Counted from the stretch's first letter, positions 6,257-15,470 are shown. The stretch: 64,000 nucleotides of DNA from Saccharopolyspora_D taberi (GCF_039534165.1 NZ_BAAAUX010000045.1:74516-138515); one strand, 5' to 3'. A program made the numbers and translations. Notes: generated by a model from the letters alone, not told the origin.

Positions 6257-8752
6257 CTACTTCTGCTGTTCCGGCCCTGCGGCGTCCGGGTCGGCGGCCT
6301 CGTCGGCGTTCCGTGCGACAGCCACGACCGAGGTCCCGTCCCCGAGGTTCATCAGACGAACCCCCTTCGTCTGCCTGCCGGCCTTGCGCACCTCCTTGGC
6401 GGTGGTCCGGATGACCCCGCCGGTGGAGGTGATCGCGTAGAGCTCGTCGTCGATTTCGACGATGAGCGCACCGACCAGCCTGCCACGCTTCCTGTCGTAC
6501 TGGATCGTCAGCACTCCCTTACCGCCGCGACCCTGCACTGGATAGTCGTCGATCGGCGTCCGCTTCGCATATCCGCCGTCGGTCGCGACCAGCACGTAGC
6601 GGTCCGGGCGGACGACACCCATGGCGAGCAGCTCGTCGCCGTCGTTGAAGCGCATGCCCAGCACGCCCGAGGTGGCCCGGCCCATCGGCCGCAGCGCCTC
6701 GTCGGTGGCGTGGAACCGGATCGACTGCCCCTCGGCCGAGACCAGCAGCAGGTCGTCCTCAGCGGAGCAGAGCACCGCGCCGACCAGCTCGTCGTCGTCC
6801 TTCAGGTTGACCCCGATCAGACCACCCGATCGGTTGGAGTCGAAGTCGGTCAGCCGGGACTTCTTGACCAGGCCGTTGCGGGTGGCCAGGACCAGGTACG
6901 GCGCCGCCGTGTAGTCCTTGATCTGCATGACCTGGGCGATGTGCTCGTCCGGCTGGAACGCCAGCAGGTTCGCCACGTGCTGGCCGCGCGCGGTGCGGTT
7001 GGCCTCCGGCAGCTCGTACGCCTTCGCGCGGTAGACCCGGCCCTTGTTGGTGAAGAACAGGATCCAGTCGTGGGTCGAGCACACGAAGAAGTGCGAGACG
7101 ATGTCGTCCTGCTTGAGCTGCGCGCCCTGCACGCCCTTGCCGCCGCGCTTCTGCGCCCGGTAGAGGTCGGTCCGGGTCCGCTTGGCATAGCCGGTCCGGG
7201 TGATGGTGACGACCACGTCCTCCTCGGCGATGAGGTCCTCCATGGAGACCTCGCCCTCGAAGGGGACGATCCTGGTCCGGCGGTCGTCGCCGTGCTTGTC
7301 GACGATCTCCATCAGCTCGTCGCGGATGATCTGCCGCTGCCGCTCCGGCTTGGCGAGGATGTCCTTGAGGTCCTCGATCTCGCGCTCGATCTCGGCCAGC
7401 TGGTCGACGATCTTCTGCCGCTCCAGGGCGGCCAGCCTGCGCAGCTGCATCTCCAGGATCGCGTTCGCCTGGACCTCGTCGACGTCGAGCAGCTCGATCA
7501 GTCCGGTGCGCGCGTCGTCGACCGTCGGCGACCGCCGGATCAGCGCGATGACCTCGTCGAGCATGTCCAGCGCCTTGACCAGACCGCGCAGGATGTGGGC
7601 CCGCTCCTCGGCCTTGCGCAGCCGGAACCGGGTGCGCCGGACGATGACCTCGATCTGGTGCTTGACGTAGTGCCGGATCACCTGGTCCAGGCGCAGCGTG
7701 CGCGGCACGCCGTCCACCAGCGCCAGCATGTTCACGCCGAAGGTGTACTGGAGCTGGGTGTGCTTGTAGAGGTTGTTGAGCACCACCTTCGGGATCGCGT
7801 CCCGCTTGAGGCTGATGACGATCCGCATGCCCCGGCGGCTGTTGGACTCGTCGGCGATGTCGGAGATGCCGGTGAGCTTGCCCTCCCGGTGCATCGTCGC
7901 GATGCTCTCGATCAGGTTGTCCGGGTTGACCTGGTACGGCAGCTCGGTGACGACCAGCGAGGTCCGGCCCTTGGAGTCCTCCTCGACCTCGACCACCGCG
8001 CGCATCTTGATCGAGCCGCGGCCGGTGCGGTAGGCGTCGGCGATCGCGTTGGTGCCCAGGATCAGCCCGCGGGTCGGGAAGTCCGGGCCCTTGATCCGCT
8101 GGATCAGCGCTTCCAGCAGCGCCTCGTCGTCGGCCTCGGGGTTCTCCAGCGCCCAGACCACGCCCTCGGCGACCTCCCGCAGGTTGTGCGGCGGGATCTT
8201 GGTCGCCATCCCGACCGCGATCCCGTCACCGCCGTTGACCAGCAGGTTCGGGATGCGCGACGGCAGGACCGTGGGTTCCTGGGTGCGCCCGTCGTAGTTC
8301 TCGGTGAAGTCGACCGTGTCTTCCTCGATGTCGGCGAGCATGTGCATCGCCAACGGGGCCAGCCGCGACTCGGTGTAGCGCATGGCGGCAGCCGGGTCGT
8401 TGCCGGGCGAACCGAAGTTGCCCTGGCCGTCGATCATCGGGTGCCGCATCGACCAGGGCTGGGCCAGCCGCACCAGGGTGTCGTAGATCGAGGAGTCGCC
8501 GTGCGGGTGGTAGTTGCCCATCACGTCGCCGACGACGCGCGAGCACTTCACGTACCCGCGGTCCGGGCGGTAGCCGGAGTCGTACATCGCGTACAGCACG
8601 CGGCGGTGCACCGGCTTGAGACCGTCCCGGACGTCCGGGAGGGCGCGCGCGACGATGACGCTCATCGCGTAGTTGATGTAGGAGTTCTGCATCTCCTGCT
8701 GGATGTCGACCGGTTCGATCCGACCGTGTTCCGGCGGCAGGATTTCCGTCAC
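6257..8752 (-). CDS. gyrA: DNA gyrase subunit A
   Basis: Breakage-reunion subunit (831 aa) of DNA gyrase, which introduces negative supercoils with GyrB. The catalytic Tyr is about residue 126 in AAMRYTESRL. The quinolone-determining region reads NYHPHGDSSIYD (about 80-91), with Ser at both positions after GD. The GyrA-box, needed for DNA wrapping, reads QKRGGKGV rather than QRRGGKG. The C-terminal beta-pinwheel repeats are visible, and the tail is acidic (ADEAADPDAAGPEQQ). The GTG start at 8752 overlaps by four bases (GTGA) the stop of a tiny upstream reading frame. A ribosome site, AAAGGA, lies about 10 bases upstream. It is co-oriented with gyrB and DUF3566. Confidence 0.98.
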   Translation of the reverse strand: MTEILPPEHGRIEPVDIQQEMQNSYINYAMSVIVARALPDVRDGLKPVHRRVLYAMYDSGYRPDRGYVKCSRVVGDVMGNYHPHGDSSIYDTLVRLAQPWSMRHPMIDGQGNFGSPGNDPAAAMRYTESRLAPLAMHMLADIEEDTVDFTENYDGRTQEPTVLPSRIPNLLVNGGDGIAVGMATKIPPHNLREVAEGVVWALENPEADDEALLEALIQRIKGPDFPTRGLILGTNAIADAYRTGRGSIKMRAVVEVEEDSKGRTSLVVTELPYQVNPDNLIESIATMHREGKLTGISDIADESNSRRGMRIVISLKRDAIPKVVLNNLYKHTQLQYTFGVNMLALVDGVPRTLRLDQVIRHYVKHQIEVIVRRTRFRLRKAEERAHILRGLVKALDMLDEVIALIRRSPTVDDARTGLIELLDVDEVQANAILEMQLRRLAALERQKIVDQLAEIEREIEDLKDILAKPERQRQIIRDELMEIVDKHGDDRRTRIVPFEGEVSMEDLIAEEDVVVTITRTGYAKRTRTDLYRAQKRGGKGVQGAQLKQDDIVSHFFVCSTHDWILFFTNKGRVYRAKAYELPEANRTARGQHVANLLAFQPDEHIAQVMQIKDYTAAPYLVLATRNGLVKKSRLTDFDSNRSGGLIGVNLKDDDELVGAVLCSAEDDLLLVSAEGQSIRFHATDEALRPMGRATSGVLGMRFNDGDELLAMGVVRPDRYVLVATDGGYAKRTPIDDYPVQGRGGKGVLTIQYDRKRGRLVGALIVEIDDELYAITSTGGVIRTTAKEVRKAGRQTKGVRLMNLGDGTSVVAVARNADEAADPDAAGPEQQK

Positions 8753-8875
8753 GAGTGGGGAGTCCTTTCAGGCGAATGTTCGGGGCGGGTTCCGGAGCCA
8801 CCGCAGCGCGGGCAGACGTTCCCTCGGACCGTGCCGGTCGGCGTTGCAGACCAGGCACTGCTCTTGGCTTGCCAC
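8749..8875 (-). pseudogene. Frameshifted mini zinc-ribbon reading frame between gyrB and gyrA
   Basis: A GTG at 8875 with an AAAGGA site opens a frame reading MASQEQ then CLVC, followed by NADRHGPR. In that frame the sequence then loses sense and stops at 8768. Skipping one G of the GGG run at 8821-8823 continues into CPRCGGSG and ends in a TGA at 8749-8751, which overlaps the gyrA GTG as GTGA. Joined, the two halves give 41 residues with CxxC-N10-CxxCGGSG, a zinc-ribbon or DnaJ-like knuckle. Explanations are a sequencing error, a real +1 frameshift (the codon at the site is AGG, uncommon here), a dead gene, or chance. The four-base coupling to gyrA argues that the second half is, or was, translated. 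Confidence 0.5.
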
Positions 8876-8916
8876 CGCGATCGATCCTTTCGGTAGTGGC
8901 ACCGGTGACCCTCGGG

Positions 8917-10890
8917 TCAGACGTCGAGCAGGCCGGCGTCCTTGGCGTTGCGGGTGATGAACGAGCGCCTGGACTCCACGTCCTCGCCCATCAGCACGCT
9001 GAACAGCTCGTCGGCCGTGGCCGCGTCGTCCAGGGTGACCTGCATCAGCAGCCGGGTCGCCGGGTCCATGGTGGTCTCCCACAGCTCGTCGGCGTTCATC
9101 TCGCCGAGACCCTTGTAGCGCTGGATGCCGTCGTCCTTCGGCAGCTTCTTGCCCGCGGCGGCGCCCTGTTCGAGCAGCGCTTCCTTCTCCTTGTCGGAGT
9201 AGGCGTACTCCGGCTCCGAGCGCGGCCACTTGATCTTGTAGAGCGGCGGCCGGGCCAGGAACACGTGGCCGTTCTCGATCAGCGGCCGCATGAACCGGAA
9301 CAGCAGCGTCATCAGCAGCGTCTGGATGTGCTTGCCGTCGACGTCGGCGTCGGCCATCAGCACGATCTTGTGGTAGCGCAGCTTCGACAGGTCGAACTCG
9401 TCGTGGATGCCGGTGCCCAGCGCGGTGATGATCGCCTGGACCTCGTTGTTCTTGAGGACCTTGTCGATCCGCGACTTCTCGACGTTGATGATCTTGCCGC
9501 GCAGCGGGAGGATCGCCTGGTACTGCGACTCCCGGCCCTCCTTGGCCGAGCCGCCCGCCGAGTCGCCCTCGACGATGTAGAGCTCGCACTCCCCGGGGTT
9601 GTTGGACTGGCAGTCCTTGAGCTTGCCGGGCAGGCCGCCGATGTCCATCGCGCTCTTGCGGCGCACCAGCTCCTTGGCCTTGCGCGCCGCCATCCGGGCC
9701 TGCGCCGACGACACCGCCTTGTTGACGATGGTCTTGGCCTCGGCCGGGTTGCGCTCGAACCAGTCGGTCAGCCACTCGAAGGCGTTGGTCTGGACGAACG
9801 ACTTGACCTCGGTGTTGCCCAGCTTGGTCTTGGTCTGGCCCTCGAACTGCGGCTCGCCGACCTTCACCGACACGATCGCGGCCAGGCCCTCGCGGACGTC
9901 GTCGCCGGTGAGGCTGCCGTCCTTGTCCTTGAGCAGCTTCTTGTCCTTGGCGTAGGCGTTGACCACGCGGGTCAGCGCGGACCGGAAGCCCTCCTCGTGG
10001 GTGCCGCCCTCGTGCGTGTTGATGGTGTTGGCGAAGGTGTAGACCGACTGGTTGTAGCCGGAGTTCCACTGCATCGCGACTTCCAGCTCGTGGCCCTTGC
10101 CGGACGCGCTGAACGAGACCACCTTCTTGTGGATGGGCTCCTTGGTCGCGTTGATGTGCCGGACGAAGTCCTCCAGACCACCCGGGTAGTGGAAGGTGCG
10201 CTCGGTCGCGCGCGCGGCGGTGCCGCTGGCGTCCTCGCCGCCCTCGTCCTCCTCCTTGGCCCGCTCGTCGCGCAGGACGATCGTCAGACCCTTGTTCAGG
10301 AACGCCATCTCCTGCAGGCGGCGGGAGATCGTCTCGGCGTTGTACCTGGTGGTCTCGAAGATCGTCGGGTCGGCCCAGAAGGTGATGGTGGTGCCGGTCC
10401 GCTTGGTCGCCTCGCCCTTCTGCAGCTCGTGGACGGGCTTGGAGTCCTCGTAGCGCTGCCGCCAGACGTGGCCGTTGACGTGGATCTCGGCTTCGAGGGC
10501 GGTCGAGAGCGCGTTGACCACGGACACGCCGACGCCGTGCAGGCCGCCGGACACCGCGTAGCTGTCCCCGTCGAACTTGCCGCCCGCGTGCAGGACGGTC
10601 AGCACGACCTCCAGGGTCGGCTTCTTCTCCACCGGGTGGATGTCGACCGGGATGCCGCGGCCGTCGTCGACGACGCGGACGCCGCCGTCGGCCAGCAGCG
10701 TGACCTCGACCTTCGTCGCGTAGCCGGCCATGGCCTCGTCGACGGAGTTGTCCACAACCTCCTGCACCAGGTGGTGCAGGCCGCGCTCACCGGTGGAACC
10801 GATGTACATGCCGGGGCGCTTGCGGACGGCCTCAAGGCCCTCAAGAACGGTGATGGAGGAAGCGCTGTAGTCGTTCTTCTTCGATGCCAC
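8917..10890 (-). CDS. gyrB: DNA gyrase subunit B
   Basis: ATPase subunit (657 aa) of DNA gyrase. The GHKL ATPase begins with the arm and IGSTGERGLHHLVQEVVDNS, carrying the Asn/Asp pocket. The glycine motifs DDGRGIPVD and GLHGVGVSVVNALS follow. The TOPRIM domain has EGDSAGGSAKEGR and, later, MADADVDGKHI, the acidic metal triad. The C-terminal QRYKGLGEMN motif is intact. The ATG start at 10890 gives MASKKNDYSASS, typical for actinobacteria. A Glu/Gly-rich insertion, about residues 205-220, sits in the transducer. It is followed by the tiny zinc-ribbon-like frame and gyrA. Confidence 0.98.
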   Translation of the reverse strand: MASKKNDYSASSITVLEGLEAVRKRPGMYIGSTGERGLHHLVQEVVDNSVDEAMAGYATKVEVTLLADGGVRVVDDGRGIPVDIHPVEKKPTLEVVLTVLHAGGKFDGDSYAVSGGLHGVGVSVVNALSTALEAEIHVNGHVWRQRYEDSKPVHELQKGEATKRTGTTITFWADPTIFETTRYNAETISRRLQEMAFLNKGLTIVLRDERAKEEDEGGEDASGTAARATERTFHYPGGLEDFVRHINATKEPIHKKVVSFSASGKGHELEVAMQWNSGYNQSVYTFANTINTHEGGTHEEGFRSALTRVVNAYAKDKKLLKDKDGSLTGDDVREGLAAIVSVKVGEPQFEGQTKTKLGNTEVKSFVQTNAFEWLTDWFERNPAEAKTIVNKAVSSAQARMAARKAKELVRRKSAMDIGGLPGKLKDCQSNNPGECELYIVEGDSAGGSAKEGRESQYQAILPLRGKIINVEKSRIDKVLKNNEVQAIITALGTGIHDEFDLSKLRYHKIVLMADADVDGKHIQTLLMTLLFRFMRPLIENGHVFLARPPLYKIKWPRSEPEYAYSDKEKEALLEQGAAAGKKLPKDDGIQRYKGLGEMNADELWETTMDPATRLLMQVTLDDAATADELFSVLMGEDVESRRSFITRNAKDAGLLDV

Positions 10891-11194
10891 GGGCCTCGGT
10901 GTCTCCTAGAGCCGGCTTTTCCTGTCAGGGTGGTCCTGTGGGTACGACCCACTCGCGCCGCACACGGCATCGGAACCACAGCGGGACGGCTTCACACGGA
11001 TGGCCGTACCTCGGCGGCGGCCCGTGTGCTCCCCACCGGATCGCGGGTCGGACCGCACCTCTCGAACCGATTCTACTGGTCCCGTTCCGCAGAAGTGGGG
11101 CAAGGACACCTCTGACTTGCTCACAGAGTGGAGAAATCGGATCAGGACACCATCGGAGAGCGGCGAGCACCCTCTGCGCGCCGCTCCGCGCGCC
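10891..11194 (-). other. gyrB upstream intergenic region
   Basis: A 304-base gap between the dciA stop and the gyrB start. On the minus strand a TAGAAT hexamer (11070-11075) is the best -10 candidate, about 180 bases before gyrB, but no good -35 is seen at the right spacing. No open frame with a convincing ribosome site was found here. It likely carries the supercoiling-sensitive gyrBA promoter and a long leader. Confidence 0.4.
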
Positions 11195-11830
11195 TCAGCC
11201 GTAGGTGTCGCGCGGGCCGCGGCCCGGGATGTGGCGAGGGCCGTGCCGCCAGCTCGGGGCGGCGGGGCCCTGGACCTTGATGCGGCGCACGACGTCCTTG
11301 CCGACGACGTCGCCGATCCGCTTGATGATCTGGCGCTGGAGCAGCCGCAGCTGGGTGGCCCACGCGGTGGACTCGGCCTGCACGGTCAGCTCGCCGTCCT
11401 TGAGCCCCACCGGTTTGGTGTGTTCGGCGACGTCTCCTCCTACCAGCGAGGCCCACTCGCCGAAGACCCGGCCACCCGAAAGGTGGTCCACCCATCCGCG
11501 TTCGGTCGCGATCCGGGACGCCAGCCGCCCCAGCGGCTGCGGGTCGCGCTCGTCGGCACCCGGCCCCGACCAGCCGCGACGACGTCGCTGACCAGCACCG
11601 GGACGGCCGCGCTTGACCTTGCCGCGCTTGGTCCTGGACTGCTCGCGCGCGGCCTGCAGCGCCGCCCGCGCGAGGTCCGGTCCGCGCAGCGAAGCGCCGT
11701 CGGAACCGACCGTGATCACAGAGTTATCCACACCATCCACAGAGTTATCCCCAGATGTGGGGATTTCTGGAGTGTCCTGGGTCACTCCGCGTGCACTCTC
11801 ACCGCCGGCCTGGGCGTCGTCACTCCGCAC
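11195..11830 (-). CDS. dciA: DciA-like DUF721 protein (replicative helicase loader/operator)
   Basis: A 211-aa protein of the DUF721/DciA family, which in mycobacteria is needed for replication and interacts with the DnaB helicase. Start GTG 11830 is chosen because it overlaps the recF stop by 11 bases (GTGCGGAGTGA); a longer frame would intrude further into recF. The N-terminal about 60 residues are polar and encode two DNSV repeats over DnaA-box sequence. A basic linker (RTKRGKVKRGRP) follows. The DUF721 fold occupies about residues 100-195: WASLVGGDVAEHTKPVGL and WATQLRLLQRQIIKRIG. It is translationally coupled to recF. Confidence 0.9.
   Translation of the reverse strand: MRSDDAQAGGESARGVTQDTPEIPTSGDNSVDGVDNSVITVGSDGASLRGPDLARAALQAAREQSRTKRGKVKRGRPGAGQRRRRGWSGPGADERDPQPLGRLASRIATERGWVDHLSGGRVFGEWASLVGGDVAEHTKPVGLKDGELTVQAESTAWATQLRLLQRQIIKRIGDVVGKDVVRRIKVQGPAAPSWRHGPRHIPGRGPRDTYG
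11724..11753 (+). promoter_or_regulatory. DnaA-box-like trio inside the dciA reading frame
   Basis: TTATCCACA (11724-11732, a perfect box), CCATCCACA (11733-11741) and TTATCCCCA (11745-11753) lie head to tail within the 5-prime part of dciA. On the coding strand they specify part of the DNSV-V-DNSV stretch. About 3.5 kb from oriC, they could affect origin activity or be coincidental coding repeats. Confidence 0.5.
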
Positions 11831-12995
11831 GCCGCACCTCACCTTCGCGCACGTCGAACCGGACGCCGGTGAGCTCCGCCGGGACGTCCTCGGCAACGGC
11901 CGCGGTGACGATCACCTGCTCGGCTCCCGCGACGAGCTCGGCCAGCCGGGACCTCCGGCGGCGGTCGAGCTCGGCGAAGACGTCGTCGAGGATCAACACC
12001 GGTTCCGCGCCATCGTCGGCCAGCAGGTGGTACGACGCCAGCCGCAACGCCAGCGCGAACGACCACGATTCACCGTGGCTGGCATACCCCTTCGCGGGCA
12101 GCTCGCCGAGCACCAGCTCCAGGTCGTCGCGGTGCGGTCCGACCAGCGACACGCCCCGCTCCAGCTCCTGCGGGCGCACCCGCTCCAGCTCGCCGAGCAG
12201 CGCCGACTCCAGCACCTCGGCGTCGGCCTCCTTGCCCAGCGGCACCCCGTACCCCTCCGGCAACGCGTCCCCGAGGCTGCTCCGGTAGCGCACGTCGGCC
12301 ACCCGCCCGGACGGCGCGGTGCTCTCGTCGGTCGCGGCGACGCTGGCGTATGCGCTGGTCACATGGGGTGCGATCGCCGCGACCAGGTCGAGCCGACCGG
12401 CCAGCAGCTCCGCGCCGTAACGCGCCAGGTGCCCGTCCCAGACCTCCAGCGTGGACAGGTCCGCACCGGCGCCCCCGCGCCGCGCCGCGCCCGCGGACTT
12501 CAGCAGCGCGCTCCGCTGCCGCAGCACCCGCTCGTAGTCGGACCGCACGCCCGCGAACCGCGGAGCCCGCGCGACCAGCAGATCGTCCATGAACCGGCGG
12601 CGTTCCCCGGGATCGCCCCGGACCATCGCCATGTCCTCCGGTGCGAACAGCACCGTCCGCAGGATCCCGAGCACGTCGCGCGGCTTGCCCGCCGCGCCGC
12701 GGTTGATCCGCGCCCGGTTCGCCTTGCCCGGCGTGATCTCCAGCTCGACCAGCAGCTCACGCCCCTGGTTGACCACGGCGGTGCGCACGACCGCGCGCGA
12801 CGCGCCGTCGCGCACGAGCGGCGCGTCGGTCGCCACCCGGTGCGAACCGAGGGTGGCGACGTAACCGAGGGCCTCGACCAGGTTCGTCTTGCCCTGCCCG
12901 TTCGAGCCGACGAGCACCGTCGGGCCGGGCTCCAAGTTCAGGTCCGCGTGCGGCCAGGAGCGGAAGTCGGTCACTTGCAGATGGCGGACGTACAC
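11820..12995 (-). CDS. recF: DNA replication and repair protein RecF
   Basis: SMC-like ATPase (391 aa) that acts with RecO and RecR to load RecA at gaps and stalled forks. The GTG start at 12995 gives MYVRHLQVTDFRSW, the family N-terminus; the longer frame to 13094 adds non-family residues. Walker A is GSNGQGKTNLVEAL at about 32-45. The ABC-type signature appears near VSLVGPHRDDLELVLG, and Walker B is VLILDDVFAELD with the following Asp/Arg-rich D-loop. Its stop overlaps dciA. It belongs to the dnaA-dnaN-recF-gyrB order conserved around actinobacterial origins, here with gnd inserted between dnaN and recF. Confidence 0.96.
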   Translation of the reverse strand: MYVRHLQVTDFRSWPHADLNLEPGPTVLVGSNGQGKTNLVEALGYVATLGSHRVATDAPLVRDGASRAVVRTAVVNQGRELLVELEITPGKANRARINRGAAGKPRDVLGILRTVLFAPEDMAMVRGDPGERRRFMDDLLVARAPRFAGVRSDYERVLRQRSALLKSAGAARRGGAGADLSTLEVWDGHLARYGAELLAGRLDLVAAIAPHVTSAYASVAATDESTAPSGRVADVRYRSSLGDALPEGYGVPLGKEADAEVLESALLGELERVRPQELERGVSLVGPHRDDLELVLGELPAKGYASHGESWSFALALRLASYHLLADDGAEPVLILDDVFAELDRRRRSRLAELVAGAEQVIVTAAVAEDVPAELTGVRFDVREGEVRRAE

Positions 12996-13149
12996 GGCGG
13001 TCCAACCTAGTCGTGGGCGCGGGCCGGCAAGGCCGACACCGGAACTTTGTCCACAGGTCCGCGGACCAAGCGCCCGACACCGGAATGTCGACAAGTCGAC
13101 GAGTCGGTCCGGGGCACGTCGCTGGGCCTGCCGGACCTCCGCGCCGGGT

Positions 13150-14031
13150 TCAGCTCTTCTGGACGGCGTGCCCGCCGAACTGGTTGCGCAGCGCGGCGAC
13201 CGCCTTCATCGCAGGCGAGTCGTCCTGCCGCGAGGCGAACCGCGCGAACAGCGCCGCGGTGATCACCGGCGCGGGCACCGCGTTGTTGATCGCCTCCTCG
13301 ACGGTCCACCGGCCCTCGCCGGAGTCGCTGACGTAGCCCTTGAGCTGCTCCAGCTCCGGGTCCTCGTCCAGCGCGCGGACCAGCAGGTCCAGCAGCCAGG
13401 AGCGGACGACGGTGCCGCGGCTCCACGCCTTGATCGTCGCCGGGACGTCGGTCACGACGTCGGAAGCGGCGAGCAGCTCGAAGCCCTCGGCGTAGGCCTG
13501 CATCAGGCCGTACTCGATGCCGTTGTGCACCATCTTCGCGTAGTGGCCCGCGCCGACCGGCCCCGCGTGCGCGAAGCCCTCCTCGCGCGGACCCTCCGGC
13601 CGCAGCGCGTCGAAGACCGGCATCGCGCGCTCGATGTCCTCGGCGTCACCGCCCGCCATCAGGCCGTACCCGTTCTCGGCACCCCAGACGCCACCGGACA
13701 CGCCGACGTCGACGTACTTGATGCCCTTCTCCGCCAGCAGCGCGGCGTTGGCCTGGTCGTCGGTGAACTTCGAGTTCCCGCCCTCGATCACCAGGTCGCC
13801 CGGGGACAGCAGCTCGGCGAGCGCCTCCACCGTCTGCCGGGTCGGGTCACCGTGCGGCACCATGATCCACACGATCCGCGGTCCGGCCAGCTTCTGCACC
13901 AGGTCGGCGATCGAGGCGACGTCGCTGACCTCCTGGTCGCGGTCGTAGCCCACGACGTCATGCCCGGCGGCGCGCAGCCGCTTGCGCATGTTGAAACCCA
14001 TCCGGCCGAGGCCGACTAGTCCGAGTTGCAA
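13150..14031 (-). CDS. gnd: 6-phosphogluconate dehydrogenase, decarboxylating, short form
   Basis: Cytosolic enzyme (293 aa from the chosen start) oxidising 6-phosphogluconate to ribulose 5-phosphate and CO2. It is the short GndA-type form lacking the long C-terminal half of the 470-aa enzymes and is often NAD-preferring. The TTG start at 14031, six bases after GAGGGAG, gives MQLGLVGLGRMGFNM, with the GxGxxG nucleotide fold at 6-11. A GTG at 14046 is possible. The substrate/catalytic segments VSGGVWGAENGYGLMAGG and AGHYAKMVHNGIEY (catalytic Lys and His-Asn) are intact. Position between dnaN and recF is common in streptomycetes and Pseudonocardiaceae. Confidence 0.93.
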   Translation of the reverse strand: MQLGLVGLGRMGFNMRKRLRAAGHDVVGYDRDQEVSDVASIADLVQKLAGPRIVWIMVPHGDPTRQTVEALAELLSPGDLVIEGGNSKFTDDQANAALLAEKGIKYVDVGVSGGVWGAENGYGLMAGGDAEDIERAMPVFDALRPEGPREEGFAHAGPVGAGHYAKMVHNGIEYGLMQAYAEGFELLAASDVVTDVPATIKAWSRGTVVRSWLLDLLVRALDEDPELEQLKGYVSDSGEGRWTVEEAINNAVPAPVITAALFARFASRQDDSPAMKAVAALRNQFGGHAVQKS

Positions 14032-14107
14032 ACCCGACTCCCTCACTTCACTGTCGGTGGCGCGAGGCTGTGGCCAGACGCGCCACCGCTCGTCATCTGG
14101 GCGACGC

Positions 14108-15232
14108 TCAGCCCGGCAACCGGACCGGCATCAGCAGGTAGAGGTAACCCTCTGCCACTTCACCATCTTCCCCGACCGGTTTGATGACTGCCGGTCGGTT
14201 CGATGTGGTGAACAGCATCTGCGCGCGGTCGGACTTCAGCGCTCCGAGGCCGTCGAGCAGGTACGCCGGGTTGAACGCGATCGTCAGCGGTTCGCCGACG
14301 AGCTCCACCGGCAGCTCCTCCTCCGCGCTGCCCTCGTCGTCGCCGCCCGCGGTCAGCCGCAGCCCGTTGTCCGAGAACTCCAGCCGCACCTGGGTGCCGC
14401 GCTCGGCGACCAGCGAGACGCGCTTGATCGCCTCGGCCAGCGGGGCGACGTCGATGATCGCGGTGACCGCGCTCTCCGACGGCAGCAGCTGGCGGTACTT
14501 CGGGAACTCCGCGTCGAGCAGCCGGGTGGTGTTGCGGCGCCTGCTGCCGGACAGGCCGAGCAGGCCGTCCCCGGAGGCCAGCGAGATCTCCACCTTGTTC
14601 CCGCCGCTGCCGAGGGTCTTGGCCGAGTCGGACAGCGTCTTGGCCGGGACCAGCACCGCGGTGTCCTCGAACGAAGTGCCCGGCTCCCAGGTGAACTCCC
14701 GCATCGCCAGCCGGAACCGGTCGGTGGCGACCATGGTCAGCCGGTCGGCGTTGATCTCCATCCGGACGCCGGTGAGCATCGGCAGCGTGTCGTCCTTGCC
14801 CGCCGCGACCGCGACCTGGGAGACCGCCTCGCTGAACAGGTCGCCCGGGACCGAGCCGGCGTGGTCGGGCATCGCGGGCAGTTCCGGGTAGTCCTCGACC
14901 GGCATCGTCGGGAGGCTGAACTTCGAGCTGCCGCAGGTGATCGTCACGCGGGAACCGTCGACCGTCAGCTCCACCGGCCGGTTCGGCAGCGCCTTGGTGA
15001 TGTCGGCCAGCAGCCTGCCGGAGACCAGCGTCTTGCCGGTGGAGTCGATCGACGCCTCGATCGTCACCTGCGCCGAGACCTCGTAGTCGAAGCCCGAGAT
15101 GGTCAGCGCCTCGCCCGAGCTCGCATCGAGCAGGACGCCGCCGAGCACCGGAACCGGTGGCCGCGACGGCAGGCTGCGCGCGACCCAGGCGACGGCGTCG
15201 GCGAGACCGTCACGTTCCACGCGGATCTTCAT
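14108..15232 (-). CDS. dnaN: DNA polymerase III beta subunit (sliding clamp)
   Basis: The processivity clamp (374 aa) that encircles DNA and tethers the polymerase and other clamp-binding proteins. The ATG at 15232 begins MKIRVERDGLADAVAWVAR, the actinobacterial family N-terminus; upstream open sequence to 15478 is oriC. Three topologically similar domains of about 120 residues each are recognisable, with LPMLTGVRMEI in the middle and the C-terminal LLMPVRL tail that lines the peptide-binding pocket. It is the first gene left of oriC, reading away from it, followed by gnd and recF. Confidence 0.97.
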   Translation of the reverse strand: MKIRVERDGLADAVAWVARSLPSRPPVPVLGGVLLDASSGEALTISGFDYEVSAQVTIEASIDSTGKTLVSGRLLADITKALPNRPVELTVDGSRVTITCGSSKFSLPTMPVEDYPELPAMPDHAGSVPGDLFSEAVSQVAVAAGKDDTLPMLTGVRMEINADRLTMVATDRFRLAMREFTWEPGTSFEDTAVLVPAKTLSDSAKTLGSGGNKVEISLASGDGLLGLSGSRRRNTTRLLDAEFPKYRQLLPSESAVTAIIDVAPLAEAIKRVSLVAERGTQVRLEFSDNGLRLTAGGDDEGSAEEELPVELVGEPLTIAFNPAYLLDGLGALKSDRAQMLFTTSNRPAVIKPVGEDGEVAEGYLYLLMPVRLPG

Positions 15233-15470
15233 GGGTGTCCTTTCGGGTCCAGCCGTGGCTCGGCTGCCGGAGAACTGCGGTCGAGCCGGGGCTCGTTGGA
15301 GGTCGAACAGCTTCGTGCGCCGACGAGGCGCCGAGCGATCCCGCACGACTGCCGCGAGCCCGGAGAACGAGTGGGCGGCCTCCGCGGGAGTTCCACCGTA
15401 GAGCGTTCGCGCTGATCGCCGCATCCGGGTCCGGGCACTCCGGCGGCCCCACCGCGACCGCCGCCGCGAG

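Noticed and set aside
5186..8896. A 1236-codon plus-strand open frame opposite DUF3566 and gyrA
   Set aside because: It is the antisense of gyrA in high-GC DNA. Its product is Arg/Val/Asp/Leu-rich with no domain, while the minus strand encodes an unmistakable GyrA.
8755..11115. A 786-codon plus-strand open frame opposite gyrB
   Set aside because: Antisense shadow of gyrB with the same composition bias and no ribosome site.
13007..13426. Minus-strand open frame between recF and gnd
   Set aside because: It largely overlaps gnd in another frame, and the gnd-recF gap of 154 bases has no ribosome site for it.
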